Assembly: GCF_001029435.1 (NCBI RefSeq) | Contig: NZ_LDOV01000036.1 | Span: 1-51,684, forward strand | Length of the DNA stretch: 51,684 bases | Direction: 5' to 3' | From: Photobacterium aphoticum | GTDB taxonomy: Bacteria; Pseudomonadota; Gammaproteobacteria; Enterobacterales; Vibrionaceae | In this document: piece by piece, positions 8,441 to 17,570 of the stretch | How the letters are laid out: each line of letters opens with the position of its first letter | Position numbering within the stretch: the stretch's first letter is position 1 | Notes under the pieces: model-generated | What the model was told of the DNA's origin: nothing | The model's database searches: none | Seen by the model: the letters and a program-made list of their open reading frames with translations, nothing else | Position numbers and translations under genes: made by a program

Positions 8441-10903
8441 CTAGGCGGCGATGTCACTGCCTTTATTGCCCGATTTTGCGGCTGGCGAGTGTGCTGCGAG
8501 CACCTCAGGAGCAAAGTCATCCACATTGATGGTGCGCAGACGGCCCACTTCAGCACGACGTAATAAGTCAGCCTCTTCAGGATTGATGGCATTCAGTGCC
8601 AAGCCACGTTCAGCCACCTTGTCTAACTGCATAAACGGAATTTTCTTGCCTGCCGCCTGACAAACACGATCGTAAATGGGCTCTGCCGCCAGAATGTCTT
8701 TCAGCGTCGCTTCTATCATGCCGACCGGATTGGTGTCGTCGGCCGTCAGGTATTGATGGCGACCAATGCGGCTGCGTGTGTCACTGGGGGTTTGCAGTAG
8801 ACGCGCCAGTTTGTGATCCAGACGATCACTTGGGCGGTGCCGGCGCAGCCCAAACGGGAAGATCAGTGGGCGCAACAACGTCGCAGCCCAACGATGTGGG
8901 AAGTTACGCAAGAAGGCATCCAGTGCTTCTTCGGTTTGATAAAGTGCATCTTGCAGTCCCCAGTGAACCAGTGGGAGATCATTGTGCTGGCGGCCTTCAT
9001 CGCTGAAACGCTTTAAGGTTGCTGATGCCAGATAGAGCTGACTGAGCACATCCCCCAAGCGGGCTGACAGGCGCTCTTTGCGTTTGAGTGAACCGCCCAA
9101 GAGTGCCATGGAGACATCCGCCAGCAGTGCTAAATTCGCGCTGTAGCGGTTCAGTTGTTGGTAATAACGTGTGGTGCTGTCCCGATAGGGGGCCGATGAG
9201 CCCCGTCCGTCGGTCAGGCCGAGCCAGAAAGTGCGGATCAGGTTACTGAAGACAAAGCCGAGATGACCAAACAAGGCATGATCAAACTCGGTGAGGGCTT
9301 GATCCGGATCGTCATGGTAAGCGGCCTGCATTTCGGTCAGTACAAACGGATGACAGCGGATCGCCCCCTGACCAAAGATGATCATCGAGCGGGTGAGAAT
9401 ATTGGCCCCTTCTACGGTGACGGCTATTGGCGCACCTTGGTAGCCTCGTGCGAGGAAGTTATTCGGCCCGAGACAAATGCCTTTGCCGCCAACGATGTCC
9501 ATGGCGTCAATCACACTGCGTTGGCCTCGATGCGTACAATGGTATTTGACGATGGCAGAGATCACCGACGGTTTTTCCCCCGCATCAATGCCTGACACGG
9601 TCAGGGCACTGGCGGCATCCATCACATAAGCATTGCCGGCCAGTCTTGCCAGCGGCTCTTCAATGCCTTCCATTTTGCCGATAGGCAGCTTGAACTGGCG
9701 ACGGATCCGCGCGTAAGCACCGGTGGCCAGCGCTGCTGTTTTCAGGCCGCCTGTGGTATTGGCGGGCAGGGTGATCCCCCGTCCGACAGACAAGCATTCA
9801 ACCAGCATCTGCCAGCCTTGTCCGGCTTTTTCTTGTCCCCCGATGATGTAATCGAGCGGTACAAATACCTTTTCACCCTGCGTAGGCCCGTTTTGAAACG
9901 GCACGTTTAACGGGAAATGGCGACGACCGATTTTGACGCCATGGGTGTCTGTGGGGATCAAGGCGCAGGTGATCCCTAACTCTTTTTCATCACCCAACAG
10001 GTGGTCAGGGTCATAGAGTTTAAACGCCAACCCGAGCACCGTCGCGACAGGCGCTAAGGTGATGTAGCGTTTATTCCACGTTAGCTCCATACCGAGGATT
10101 TCTTCCCCTTGCCACATGCCTTTTTTGACGGTGCCAAAGTCGGGGATCGCCCCCGCATCAGAGCCGGCTTCCGGGCTGGTAAGTGCAAAACAAGGGATCT
10201 CTTTGCCTTCGGCCAGACGGGGCAGGTAATAGGCTTTTTGCGTCTCAGTGCCGTAATGTTGCAGCAATTCCGCCGGGCCTAAGGAGTTGGGTACCCCAAC
10301 CGTTGAGGAGAGGACCCCAGAGACGCCGCTCAGCTTTTGCAGTACCAGCGACTGTGCATAGGCTGAGAAGGCCAGTCCGCCGTATTGTTTGTCGATGATC
10401 ATCGCGAAGAATTTGTGATCTTTAAGGTATTGCCACACTTCGGGCGGCAGATCGGCCAGTTCGTGGGTAATGTGAAAGTCGTTGACTTGTCGGCATAGCG
10501 TTTCTACCGGGCCATCTAAAAAGGCTTTTTCTTCTGCGCTTAGTTGAGGCGCCGGGGTATCGTGCAGTTTGTGCCAGTCCGGTGCGCCGCGAAACAGATC
10601 CGCTTCCCACCACACCGTACCGGCATTAAGTGCTTCTTTTTCGGTTCGCGACATTTCCGGCATTTGGGTTTTAAAGGCGGCCAGAGCCGGTCGGCTCAAA
10701 AGTGTGCGGCGCAGAGAAGCGAGGTTGAGCGGCAGGGCGATGAGCAAAAAGCCTAACCAGGTGTATTGGCCGACCACATCCAGCAGGGTGCCCAGGGTCA
10801 GTATGAGAGCCAATATCACGGTAAATGTTCGCAGGTTTACCCGGTGGTAAGCCAGTAGGCCGATGATGGCCAGCAATCCCAGTAGATACGCAAATGTCAC
10901 CAT
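8441..10903 (-). CDS. fadE: Acyl-CoA dehydrogenase
   Basis: An 820-residue FAD enzyme for the first step of fatty acid beta-oxidation, turning acyl-CoA into trans-2-enoyl-CoA. The length fits the large FadE type (about 815 residues). Two hydrophobic N-terminal segments (about 3-22 and 27-62) suggest membrane association. The dehydrogenase core contains [18 protein letters not shown] (FAD contact), [31 protein letters not shown] and [22 protein letters not shown], and the DUF1974-type C-terminal region follows. In E. coli fadE is divergent from gmhA; here a SulP gene lies between them. A FadR-like site sits upstream. Confidence 0.95.
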   Translation of the reverse strand: MVTFAYLLGLLAIIGLLAYHRVNLRTFTVILALILTLGTLLDVVGQYTWLGFLLIALPLNLASLRRTLLSRPALAAFKTQMPEMSRTEKEALNAGTVWWEADLFRGAPDWHKLHDTPAPQLSAEEKAFLDGPVETLCRQVNDFHITHELADLPPEVWQYLKDHKFFAMIIDKQYGGLAFSAYAQSLVLQKLSGVSGVLSSTVGVPNSLGPAELLQHYGTETQKAYYLPRLAEGKEIPCFALTSPEAGSDAGAIPDFGTVKKGMWQGEEILGMELTWNKRYITLAPVATVLGLAFKLYDPDHLLGDEKELGITCALIPTDTHGVKIGRRHFPLNVPFQNGPTQGEKVFVPLDYIIGGQEKAGQGWQMLVECLSVGRGITLPANTTGGLKTAALATGAYARIRRQFKLPIGKMEGIEEPLARLAGNAYVMDAASALTVSGIDAGEKPSVISAIVKYHCTHRGQRSVIDAMDIVGGKGICLGPNNFLARGYQGAPIAVTVEGANILTRSMIIFGQGAIRCHPFVLTEMQAAYHDDPDQALTEFDHALFGHLGFVFSNLIRTFWLGLTDGRGSSAPYRDSTTRYYQQLNRYSANLALLADVSMALLGGSLKRKERLSARLGDVLSQLYLASATLKRFSDEGRQHNDLPLVHWGLQDALYQTEEALDAFLRNFPHRWAATLLRPLIFPFGLRRHRPSDRLDHKLARLLQTPSDTRSRIGRHQYLTADDTNPVGMIEATLKDILAAEPIYDRVCQAAGKKIPFMQLDKVAERGLALNAINPEEADLLRRAEVGRLRTINVDDFAPEVLAAHSPAAKSGNKGSDIAA

Positions 10904-11020
10904 GTTTCATCTCCTTCTGTGGCAGCGTAAGCGACGGATGAGGAATGATACTTGTCGGTCTGTCTCCCTAGACCTGACGGCAAGACCTAATCACAACCTA
11001 AGCAAAAAACCAGTCAAGGT

Positions 11021-11037
11021 AAGAGGTCTAACCACTT
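11021..11037. promoter_or_regulatory. Candidate FadR operator
   Basis: The 17-mer AAGAGGTCTAACCACTT agrees with the E. coli FadR consensus AACTGGTCGGACCAGTT at 13 of 17 positions, including both GGT and ACC half-site cores. It lies about 120 bases before the fadE start, where repression of fadE in the absence of long-chain acyl-CoA would be expected. The match is by eye. Confidence 0.5.
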
Positions 11038-11203
11038 GTAATAAGTGTAACTGAGTGTTTGCTAGATTGTGAAATAATTTTCTGTTCTGAAAGGAGGCGG
11101 TTACGTAAACATGTCCTGACAAAATGCAGTAAATTCGTGGTTTGATCGAGATCAGCGAGAGCCAAAATTCAACTTGCGAAAATCTCTCATCGTATTAACA
11201 TAG

Positions 11204-11219
11204 TGTGACATTGTTCACG
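11204..11219. promoter_or_regulatory. crp site: Candidate CRP (cAMP receptor protein) site
   Basis: TGTGA-N6-TCACG matches the CRP core TGTGA-N6-TCACA at 9 of 10 fixed positions. It stands about 300 bases before fadE and 230 before the dauA-like start, so it could serve either gene. Both beta-oxidation and dicarboxylate uptake are typical CRP targets. Confidence 0.6.
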
Positions 11220-11449
11220 CATTGGTGTTTTTATCGACAGAAACACTGCGCAATGGCGTGAGTACATACAGGCGTAATATGTGGCGCAATGCCCGTTAAA
11301 TGCCGTGTTGCCTTTCCCGATCTCCGACTGACACATGCCCGCCGGATCCCCATCTCGGGATGACAGCTTTTCAAATTTTTTACTTCACTAATCCGAACGG
11401 TTCTATGTTTGGGGTTTGGCGTTTCCGTTCGGTAATCAAGGGGTTATCC

Positions 11450-13126
11450 GTGTTGATATTTAATGCATTAAGACAGGCATGGCGGGAAGGCATGTCTCTT
11501 TCGACCTTACGGGCTGATGTGATTGCCGGTATCACGGTGGGCGTGGTGGCGATTCCTCTGGGTATGGCTCTGGCGATTGCCGTGGGTGTACCACCGCAGC
11601 ATGGTTTGTACACCGTGATTGTGGCTGGCTTGTTAGCCGCGTTACTGGGTGGCTCCCGTTTTAACATCACAGGCCCAACAGCGGCATTTGTGGTGATCCT
11701 GTTGCCAATCACTCAGCAATACGGCCTGACCGGCTTGATGCTGGCGACCATGATGTCAGGTGTGATCCTGCTACTGATGGGTGTGTTACGTTTAGGCCAG
11801 TTGGTGGCGTACGTGCCGTACCCTGTGACCACCGGTTTTACGGCGGGTATCGGTCTGACGATTGCATTCCTACAACTTAAAGACCTATTGGGTTTGAGCG
11901 TTGCGACAAATCCTATCCATTTTCCTGAAAAAGTTGTGGCGTACGCAACGGCGATGCCGACCATTAACCTGTCTGATGCCCTGGTGGGGATTATCACGAT
12001 TGGTGTGTTCATTGGCTGGGCGAAGCTGAAAACCAAAGTACCTGCACACGTTGTTTCGTTAGTTGTGGGTACGCTGGTGGCCTTGGTGCTGAACCACCTG
12101 GGTGGCGCACATGTTGGTTTGTTGGGTGAAAAATTCCACTACCAAATCGGTGATTTGGTGGGACAGGGTATTCCTCAAGTCTTGCCACAATTTGTGATGC
12201 CTTGGCAAAACGATGCCTTCTCTTGGTCATTGGTGATTGAACTGCTGCCAGCGGCGTTCACGATTGCGATGTTGGGCTGTATTGAGTCACTGCTGTGTGC
12301 GGTGGTTGCCGATGGTATGACAGGCACTAAACACAATCCGAATGCGGAATTGGTGGGGCAGGGTCTGGCAAACATGGTGGTTCCGTTCTTCGGTGGTATT
12401 CCTGCGACAGCGGCGATTGCCCGTACTGCAACCAATATCCGCGCGGGTGCGTTCTCACCAATCTCTGCTATTGTGCACGCGTTGTTTGTACTGGCGGCGA
12501 TGATTGCGCTGGCACCTATGCTGTCTTACGTACCGATGAGTGCATTGGCAGGCTTGCTGATCATGGTGGCTTGGAACATGTCTGAAGCGCCGCACTTTGT
12601 GCACACTATCAAAGTGGCACCACGTCGTGACGTCGCTGTTTTGCTGACTTGTTTCACCCTGACCGTTGTTTTCGACATGGTGGTGGCTGTGGTTGTGGGC
12701 TTGTTGCTGGCCGGCTTGCTGTTCATTCAGCGTATTGCCTCACTGACTTCCGTGAACCGCGTGGAAGGTAACCATCCGCACCTGGATTTGGGTGAGGATG
12801 TGGTGGTGTATGACATTAACGGTCCGTTGTTCTTTGCCGCCAGTGAAAAAGCGTTGTCAGTGATTGATCGTATTACCTTGGATGCTCGCGCGGTGGTGAT
12901 GGATTTCAGTGATGTGACCACCATTGATATTTCAGCGATTCATGCGTTTGAAAATGCGTTGGATCGCGTACGTGACTACCCGGTGTACTTACTGGATGTG
13001 GCCCCGCATGTGGCCGCGAAGTTGACCACTGCCGGTGTGATGGCGATTGAAAATGTTGAGATGGTAGATTCTGTGCAGTCACTCCGTGAGCGTTTAGCCT
13101 CTACGGCGCACAATGTATCGTCTTAA
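11450..13126 (+). CDS. dauA: SulP family transporter, DauA-like (C4-dicarboxylate)
   Basis: An inner-membrane transporter of about 558 residues. The transmembrane part starts with LRADVIAGITVGVVAIPLGMA, and the SulP signature region (TGPTAAFVVILLPITQQYGL) and CAVVADGMTGTKHNPNAELVGQG follow; both resemble E. coli DauA (YchM) closely. A cytoplasmic STAS domain (about residues 440-555, with VVMDFSDVTTIDISAIHAFE) ends the protein. DauA imports succinate and other C4-dicarboxylates at acid pH; other SulP proteins carry sulfate or bicarbonate, so the substrate is a family inference. The GTG start at 11450 has an AAGGGG site and gives DauA length; ATG at 11405 or 11300 is possible. Confidence 0.82.
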   Translation: MLIFNALRQAWREGMSLSTLRADVIAGITVGVVAIPLGMALAIAVGVPPQHGLYTVIVAGLLAALLGGSRFNITGPTAAFVVILLPITQQYGLTGLMLATMMSGVILLLMGVLRLGQLVAYVPYPVTTGFTAGIGLTIAFLQLKDLLGLSVATNPIHFPEKVVAYATAMPTINLSDALVGIITIGVFIGWAKLKTKVPAHVVSLVVGTLVALVLNHLGGAHVGLLGEKFHYQIGDLVGQGIPQVLPQFVMPWQNDAFSWSLVIELLPAAFTIAMLGCIESLLCAVVADGMTGTKHNPNAELVGQGLANMVVPFFGGIPATAAIARTATNIRAGAFSPISAIVHALFVLAAMIALAPMLSYVPMSALAGLLIMVAWNMSEAPHFVHTIKVAPRRDVAVLLTCFTLTVVFDMVVAVVVGLLLAGLLFIQRIASLTSVNRVEGNHPHLDLGEDVVVYDINGPLFFAASEKALSVIDRITLDARAVVMDFSDVTTIDISAIHAFENALDRVRDYPVYLLDVAPHVAAKLTTAGVMAIENVEMVDSVQSLRERLASTAHNVSS

Positions 13127-13179
13127 GAGTCGACACCTTTAAGCATTTCTTTGTACACTGCCTTAAAGGCATAAATGAG

Positions 13180-13204
13180 CGGAGGCCTTGGCCTCCGTTT
13201 TTTA
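13180..13204 (+). terminator. Terminator after the dauA-like gene
   Basis: CGGAGGC and GCCTCCG form a 7-bp GC-rich stem around CTTG, followed by seven T residues. It separates the SulP gene from gmhA. Confidence 0.9.
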
Positions 13205-13229
13205 TTAAAAAATAATCAGAGCATAGCTT

Positions 13230-13808
13230 ATGTACCAAGATTTGATCCGTGCGGAATTAACTGAAGCAGCAGACGTACTGAACCGTTTTCTCAGTGATGA
13301 GAAGAATATTGCGGATATCGAAGCGGCGGCCAAGTTGTTGGCTGATGCGTTCAAACAAGGCGGCAAAGTGTTGTCTTGCGGTAATGGCGGTTCACACTGT
13401 GACGCCATGCACTTTGCAGAAGAGTTGACGGGCCGTTACCGTGAAAACCGTCCGGGTTACCCGGGCATTGCGATTTCCGATCCGAGCCACCTGTCATGTG
13501 TAAGTAACGACTTCGGTTACGAGTATGTGTTCTCTCGCTACCTGGAAGCCGTTGGCGCAAAAGGGGATGTATTGTTCGGCCTGTCGACATCAGGCAACTC
13601 AGGCAATATCCTAAAGGCGATTGACGCAGCGAAAGCCAAAGGCATGAAAGTGATTGCGTTGACCGGTAAAGATGGCGGTCAGATGGCAGGCTTGGCGGAT
13701 GTGGAAATTCGTGTGCCGCATTTCGGTTACGCAGACCGCATTCAGGAAGTGCATATCAAGATCATTCATATCTTGATCATGCTGGTTGAAAAAGAAATGG
13801 CGGCTTAA
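13230..13808 (+). CDS. gmhA: Sedoheptulose 7-phosphate isomerase (phosphoheptose isomerase)
   Basis: A 192-residue cytosolic enzyme that turns sedoheptulose 7-phosphate into D-glycero-D-manno-heptose 7-phosphate, the first step toward the heptose of the LPS inner core. The single SIS domain is visible from [24 protein letters not shown], where the family binds sugar phosphate, through [17 protein letters not shown] to the C-terminal helix [16 protein letters not shown]. The length equals that of E. coli GmhA (192). The yafJ amidotransferase follows 45 bases downstream, the same pair as in E. coli. Confidence 0.96.
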   Translation: MYQDLIRAELTEAADVLNRFLSDEKNIADIEAAAKLLADAFKQGGKVLSCGNGGSHCDAMHFAEELTGRYRENRPGYPGIAISDPSHLSCVSNDFGYEYVFSRYLEAVGAKGDVLFGLSTSGNSGNILKAIDAAKAKGMKVIALTGKDGGQMAGLADVEIRVPHFGYADRIQEVHIKIIHILIMLVEKEMAA

Positions 13809-13853
13809 TCACTGTTAGTTAGTGACCGCTTACAAGAAAGGGCATAAAGGACT

Positions 13854-14633
13854 ATGTGTGAACTACTTGGCATGAGTGCCAATGTGCCAACGGATATTTG
13901 TTTCAGTTTTACCGGCTTGATGCAGCGCGGCGGCAATACTGGCCCGCACCGTGATGGTTGGGGGATCACCTTTTATGAAGGAAAGGGTTTTCGTACCTTT
14001 AAAGATCCGAACCCAAGCTGTCAGTCGCGTATTGCGGAGCTGGTACAGAATTACCCGATAAAAAGCCGTGCAGTGGTGAGTCATATTCGCCAAGCAAACC
14101 GTGGCGGTGTCAGTCTGGAAAATACCCACCCGTTCACCCGTGAGCTGTGGGGGAAATACTGGACGTTTGCGCACAACGGTCAGCTTACAGATTATGAAGC
14201 GCTGGATACGGGGCGTTATACCCCGGTGGGTGATACGGACAGTGAAAAAGCATTTTGTTGGCTGATCAACCGTCTGGACAGTGCGTTTCCAACCATGCCG
14301 GATGATTTGACGGCGGTGTATAACTACATGGCGGAAAGCTGTGATAGGTTGCGCCAGTTGGGGGTGTACAACATGTTGTTGACCAATGGTGAGTATGTAC
14401 TCACCTATTGCACCAACAACCTGCACTGGATCACCCGTCGCGCTCCGTTTGGTAAAGCGTCATTGATTGATGAAGATGTGACGATCGATTTCCAGCAGGA
14501 AACGACACCGAACGATGTGGTGACCGTGATTGCCACTCAGCCGCTCACCAATGATGAGCAGTGGCATAAGATGCAACCGGGTGAATTTACCGTGTTCCAC
14601 TTTGGTGAGCCGGTATTTAACCGCGTGCCTTAA
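13854..14633 (+). CDS. yafJ: YafJ-type class II glutamine amidotransferase
   Basis: A 259-residue member of the GATase type 2 (Ntn hydrolase) family. The catalytic nucleophile Cys2 (MCELLGMSANVP) becomes N-terminal after Met removal. RGGNTGPHRDGWGITFY, HIRQANRG and FAHNGQL are the conserved glutaminase motifs. There is no synthase domain, so the acceptor of the ammonia is unknown, as for E. coli YafJ. It is probably co-transcribed with gmhA. Confidence 0.88.
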   Translation: MCELLGMSANVPTDICFSFTGLMQRGGNTGPHRDGWGITFYEGKGFRTFKDPNPSCQSRIAELVQNYPIKSRAVVSHIRQANRGGVSLENTHPFTRELWGKYWTFAHNGQLTDYEALDTGRYTPVGDTDSEKAFCWLINRLDSAFPTMPDDLTAVYNYMAESCDRLRQLGVYNMLLTNGEYVLTYCTNNLHWITRRAPFGKASLIDEDVTIDFQQETTPNDVVTVIATQPLTNDEQWHKMQPGEFTVFHFGEPVFNRVP

Positions 14634-14703
14634 GCCCGCCATAGCCGGTTATGTCTGTTGTCGATATGGTGGCAGAGACGGCGATACAGATTGGCTGAAA
14701 AAT

Positions 14704-14731
14704 AAAACGCGACCTCAGGGTCGCGTTTTTT
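14704..14731 (+). terminator. Terminator between yafJ and purN
   Basis: An 11-bp stem AAAACGCGACC / GGTCGCGTTTT with loop TCAG is followed by further T residues. The A run on its left lets it also act on the minus strand, toward which purN reads. Confidence 0.9.
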
Positions 14732-14772
14732 ATGCGGTGTGCTCGAGATAAGCCGGATGATAAGCGTGTGCC

Positions 14773-15429
14773 TTATTCGGCATCCTCATCGTCACTGGCG
14801 TAGCCGGATGGTGGTAAGCAAGCGCCATCAAAGTAGGCATTGTTGCCTTCCATCACCACACGCTGCTGTAAGCACCAGTGTGCAACCAGCGGGTAGATAC
14901 GGTGTTCTTGCTCTTGCACCCGGGCCATGACGTCATCGGCGTTATCGTCCGAGAAGATAGGCACTTTGGCTTGCAAGATCACCGGGCCGCCATCGAGCTC
15001 TTCCGTCACGAAATGGACACTGGTGCCGTGCTCCCGATCGCCCGCATCAATGGCGCGCTGGTGGGTGTGCAGGCCGGTGTATTTCGGCAGCAGGGAAGGG
15101 TGGATGTTGATCATCTTCCCGGCAAAATGACGGACAAACTCACCACTCAAGATCCGCATGTAACCCGCAAGGATCACCAAATCAGGCTGATACTGATCTA
15201 TCTGTTCGGCTAATGCGCGATCAAAGGCTTCACGATCAGTAAAGTCGCAGGCAGCCAGATGCTCGGTGGTAATACCGGCTTCTTTGGCGCGTGTCAGCCC
15301 ATAGGCATCCGCCTTGTTGGAGAACACGGCGGCGACTTTTGCATTGGCAATGATGCCTGATTCACAGGCATTCATGATCGCTTGCAGGTTGGAACCGCTA
15401 CCGGAGATCAAAACGACGATATTTTTCAT
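14773..15429 (-). CDS. purN: Phosphoribosylglycinamide formyltransferase
   Basis: A 218-residue enzyme that formylates GAR with 10-formyl-tetrahydrofolate, step three of purine synthesis. The glycine-rich phosphate loop SGSGSNLQAI (9-18), the catalytic pair Asn108 and His110 in INIHPSLLP, and Asp146 in VTEELDGGP are all present. A short acidic tail (DDEDAE) extends past the core. It follows purM after only three bases, so the two form an operon as in E. coli. Confidence 0.96.
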   Translation of the reverse strand: MKNIVVLISGSGSNLQAIMNACESGIIANAKVAAVFSNKADAYGLTRAKEAGITTEHLAACDFTDREAFDRALAEQIDQYQPDLVILAGYMRILSGEFVRHFAGKMINIHPSLLPKYTGLHTHQRAIDAGDREHGTSVHFVTEELDGGPVILQAKVPIFSDDNADDVMARVQEQEHRIYPLVAHWCLQQRVVMEGNNAYFDGACLPPSGYASDDEDAE

Positions 15430-15432
15430 CGC

Positions 15433-16473
15433 TTATTGGATCTCCACCTGCTCTTCACCTTGCGCGGCATCAGCAATGTGGCCCAATAGCCACGCGTTTT
15501 CACCTTCTTCTTTTAAAATCGCAATGGCGTGTTCTGCCTGCTCTTGCGGCAGAGCAATCACCAAGCCAACACCACAGTTGAAGGTGCGGTACATTTCGTA
15601 CGTTTCCACGTTACCGGCTGTTTGTAGCCAGTTGAATACCGCCGGCCACTGCCAGCTGTTGCCGTCTACCACTGCTTTGGTGCCTTCAGGCAACACGCGA
15701 GGGATGTTTTCCCAGAAACCGCCACCAGTGATATGAGAGATCGCGTGGATATCACAGCTTTCCATCATCTTCAGGGTCGATTTCACGTAAATTTTGGTTG
15801 GTTCAAGCAGGTGGTCGGCCAGTGTTTTGCCTTCCAGTTCTTGGTTAAGATCCGCTTGAGATACTTCAATGATCTTACGGATCAAAGAGAAGCCGTTAGA
15901 GTGCGGGCCGCTTGAGGCTACTGCGATCAAGGCATCGCCAGCGTTCACTTTGCTGCCGTCGATGATGTCCGCTTTCTCTACCACGCCGACACAAAAGCCT
16001 GCGACGTCGTAGTCTTCACCGTGGTACATCCCTGGCATCTCAGCAGTTTCACCGCCGATCAGTGCACAGCCTGCCTGCACACAGCCTTCGCCAATCCCTG
16101 CCACTACTGCCGCTGCCGTGTCTACATCCAGTTTGCCGGTCGCGTAGTAATCGAGGAAGAACAAAGGTTCGCCACCCTGAACAATCAGGTCGTTCACACA
16201 CATGGCCACCAAATCGATACCGATGGTGTCATGTTTGTTTAAATCCATCGCCAAGCGCAGTTTGGTGCCGACACCGTCAGTGCCAGATACCAGTACCGGC
16301 TCTTTGTACTTGGTTGGCAGTGAGCAAAGTGCGCCAAAACCACCAATGCCCCCCATCACTTCAGGGCGATGTGTGCGTTTTACCACCCCTTTAATACGAT
16401 CAACTAATGCATTACCTGCATCGATATCAACACCAGCATCTTTGTAACTAAGAGAAGAGTTATTGCCGCTCAC
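15433..16473 (-). CDS. purM: Phosphoribosylformylglycinamidine cyclo-ligase (AIR synthetase)
   Basis: A 346-residue enzyme that closes the imidazole ring of AIR with ATP, step five of purine synthesis. It starts [20 protein letters not shown], like E. coli PurM, and contains [31 protein letters not shown] and [13 protein letters not shown], the nucleotide-binding loops of the family. The start codon is GTG with GAGGGA six bases before it. It heads the purMN operon, and a PurR-like site lies about 65 bases upstream. Confidence 0.97.
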   Translation of the reverse strand: MSGNNSSLSYKDAGVDIDAGNALVDRIKGVVKRTHRPEVMGGIGGFGALCSLPTKYKEPVLVSGTDGVGTKLRLAMDLNKHDTIGIDLVAMCVNDLIVQGGEPLFFLDYYATGKLDVDTAAAVVAGIGEGCVQAGCALIGGETAEMPGMYHGEDYDVAGFCVGVVEKADIIDGSKVNAGDALIAVASSGPHSNGFSLIRKIIEVSQADLNQELEGKTLADHLLEPTKIYVKSTLKMMESCDIHAISHITGGGFWENIPRVLPEGTKAVVDGNSWQWPAVFNWLQTAGNVETYEMYRTFNCGVGLVIALPQEQAEHAIAILKEEGENAWLLGHIADAAQGEEQVEIQ

Positions 16474-16537
16474 AGGAGGTCCCTCAACGTATTAAAGTGA
16501 AAAAAGCGAGAGTATGATAACAGCAGTCGTGGCGGAA

Positions 16538-16553
16538 AGGAAAACGTTTGCGT
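16538..16553. promoter_or_regulatory. PurR operator of purMN
   Basis: AGGAAAACGTTTGCGT matches the PurR consensus ACGCAAACGTTTGCGT at 14 of 16 positions, with an intact CGTTTGCG half. It lies between purM and the divergent upp, nearer purM, so it should repress purMN when hypoxanthine or guanine is plentiful. It could also affect upp. Confidence 0.8.
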
Positions 16554-16623
16554 CAATAAATCTGAGTGGTGAATTAGTAAGCAAACAAACGCGAAGCTCT
16601 ACCCGAGGTCGTTGAGTATGGTA

Positions 16624-16629
16624 TATAAT
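16624..16629 (+). promoter_or_regulatory. Probable -10 box of upp
   Basis: A perfect TATAAT lies 41 bases before the upp start. I see no good -35 hexamer at the usual spacing, so only the -10 element is called. Confidence 0.45.
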
Positions 16630-16669
16630 AATGCGATTTTTTAGAATTTAGCTTGCTTAGGAGTCAGAG

Positions 16670-17296
16670 ATGAAAGTCGTTGAGGTGAAACACCCACTGG
16701 TAAAACATAAGATTGGTCTTATGCGCGAAGGTGACATCAGCACTAAGCGTTTCCGTGAGTTGGCAACGGAAGTTGGTAGTTTGCTGACATATGAAGCGAC
16801 TTCAGACTTTGAAACGGAAAAGGTTACTATTGAAGGTTGGAATGGTCAAGTTGAAATTGATCAGATCAAAGGTAAAAAAGTAACCGTTGTGCCAATTCTA
16901 CGTGCCGGTCTAGGCATGATGGACGGCGTACTTGAGCACATGCCAAGTGCACGTATCAGCGTGGTAGGTATCTACCGTGACGAAGAAACACTAGAGCCTG
17001 TACCTTACTTCAACAAGCTGGCGTCTAACATCGATGAGCGTATCGCGTTGGTGGTTGACCCAATGTTGGCAACAGGTGGTTCAATGATCGCGACTATCGA
17101 CCTGCTAAAAGAGCACGGTTGTACACAGTTCAAGATCCTAGTATTGGTTGCGGCACCTGAAGGTATCGAAGCACTTGAAAAAGCGCACCCAGATGTGGAG
17201 CTATACACTGCGGCTATCGATGAGAAGCTAAACGACAAAGGTTACATCGTTCCTGGTCTGGGCGATGCGGGCGATAAGATCTTCGGTACGAAGTAA
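16670..17296 (+). CDS. upp: Uracil phosphoribosyltransferase
   Basis: A 208-residue cytosolic salvage enzyme that joins uracil and PRPP to give UMP. The PRPP loop is [25 protein letters not shown] is the other phosphate contact, and the uracil-binding tail [19 protein letters not shown] closes the protein. The length equals that of E. coli Upp (208). An AGGAG site precedes the ATG. It converges on uraA, the uracil permease that supplies its substrate. Confidence 0.98.
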   Translation: MKVVEVKHPLVKHKIGLMREGDISTKRFRELATEVGSLLTYEATSDFETEKVTIEGWNGQVEIDQIKGKKVTVVPILRAGLGMMDGVLEHMPSARISVVGIYRDEETLEPVPYFNKLASNIDERIALVVDPMLATGGSMIATIDLLKEHGCTQFKILVLVAAPEGIEALEKAHPDVELYTAAIDEKLNDKGYIVPGLGDAGDKIFGTK

Positions 17297-17330
17297 GCCT
17301 GACTCTGTCGAGAAAGACACAGACATACAG

Positions 17331-17357
17331 AAAGCCGGACATTGTCCGGCTTTTTTT
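17331..17357 (+). terminator. Terminator after upp
   Basis: AAAGCCGGAC and GTCCGGCTTT form a 10-bp stem around ATT, followed by several more T residues. Confidence 0.92.
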
Positions 17358-17504
17358 GTGCCAGTCATTCTGTGATGTCAGGCGTATCGAGTCAGGTGAA
17401 TAGGGAAAAGCACGGCGAAAGAGTAGGGGAGAACTCGGGGGAGAAAATAGAGAGGCACTGAAGGGAAAAGAAAGGGAAAAAGGAAAGAGAGTGGCAGTAA
17501 CATC

Positions 17505-17538
17505 CGATAAACAAACAGGGCGGAGAGGCCGCCCTGTT
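17505..17538 (-). terminator. Terminator after uraA
   Basis: The minus strand forms a perfect 10-bp stem AACAGGGCGG / CCGCCCTGTT, which is followed by TTGTTTATC, a modest U-rich tail. It lies 33 bases past the uraA stop. Confidence 0.75.
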
Positions 17539-17570
17539 GAATAACATACAATGTTTTTGTCTTGGTGTGA

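Larger units (their letters stand above)
10904..11449. other. Shared control region of fadE and the dauA-like gene
   Basis: This 546-base stretch between two divergent genes holds no convincing protein gene. It contains a FadR-like site at 11021-11037 and a CRP-like site at 11204-11219. An open frame continues upstream of the SulP start to 11300, but its residues (Pro/Cys-rich, no membrane pattern) do not look like part of the transporter. Confidence 0.6.

Noticed and set aside
9263..9595. 110-codon frame opposite fadE
   Set aside because: It is an antisense shadow of a confident acyl-CoA dehydrogenase gene.
11300..11449. N-terminal extension of the SulP transporter
   Set aside because: The extra 50 residues do not resemble DauA, and a GTG with a good ribosome site gives the family length.
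13863..14426. 187-codon frame opposite yafJ
   Set aside because: It lies entirely on the other strand of a well-recognised amidotransferase gene and shows no family features.
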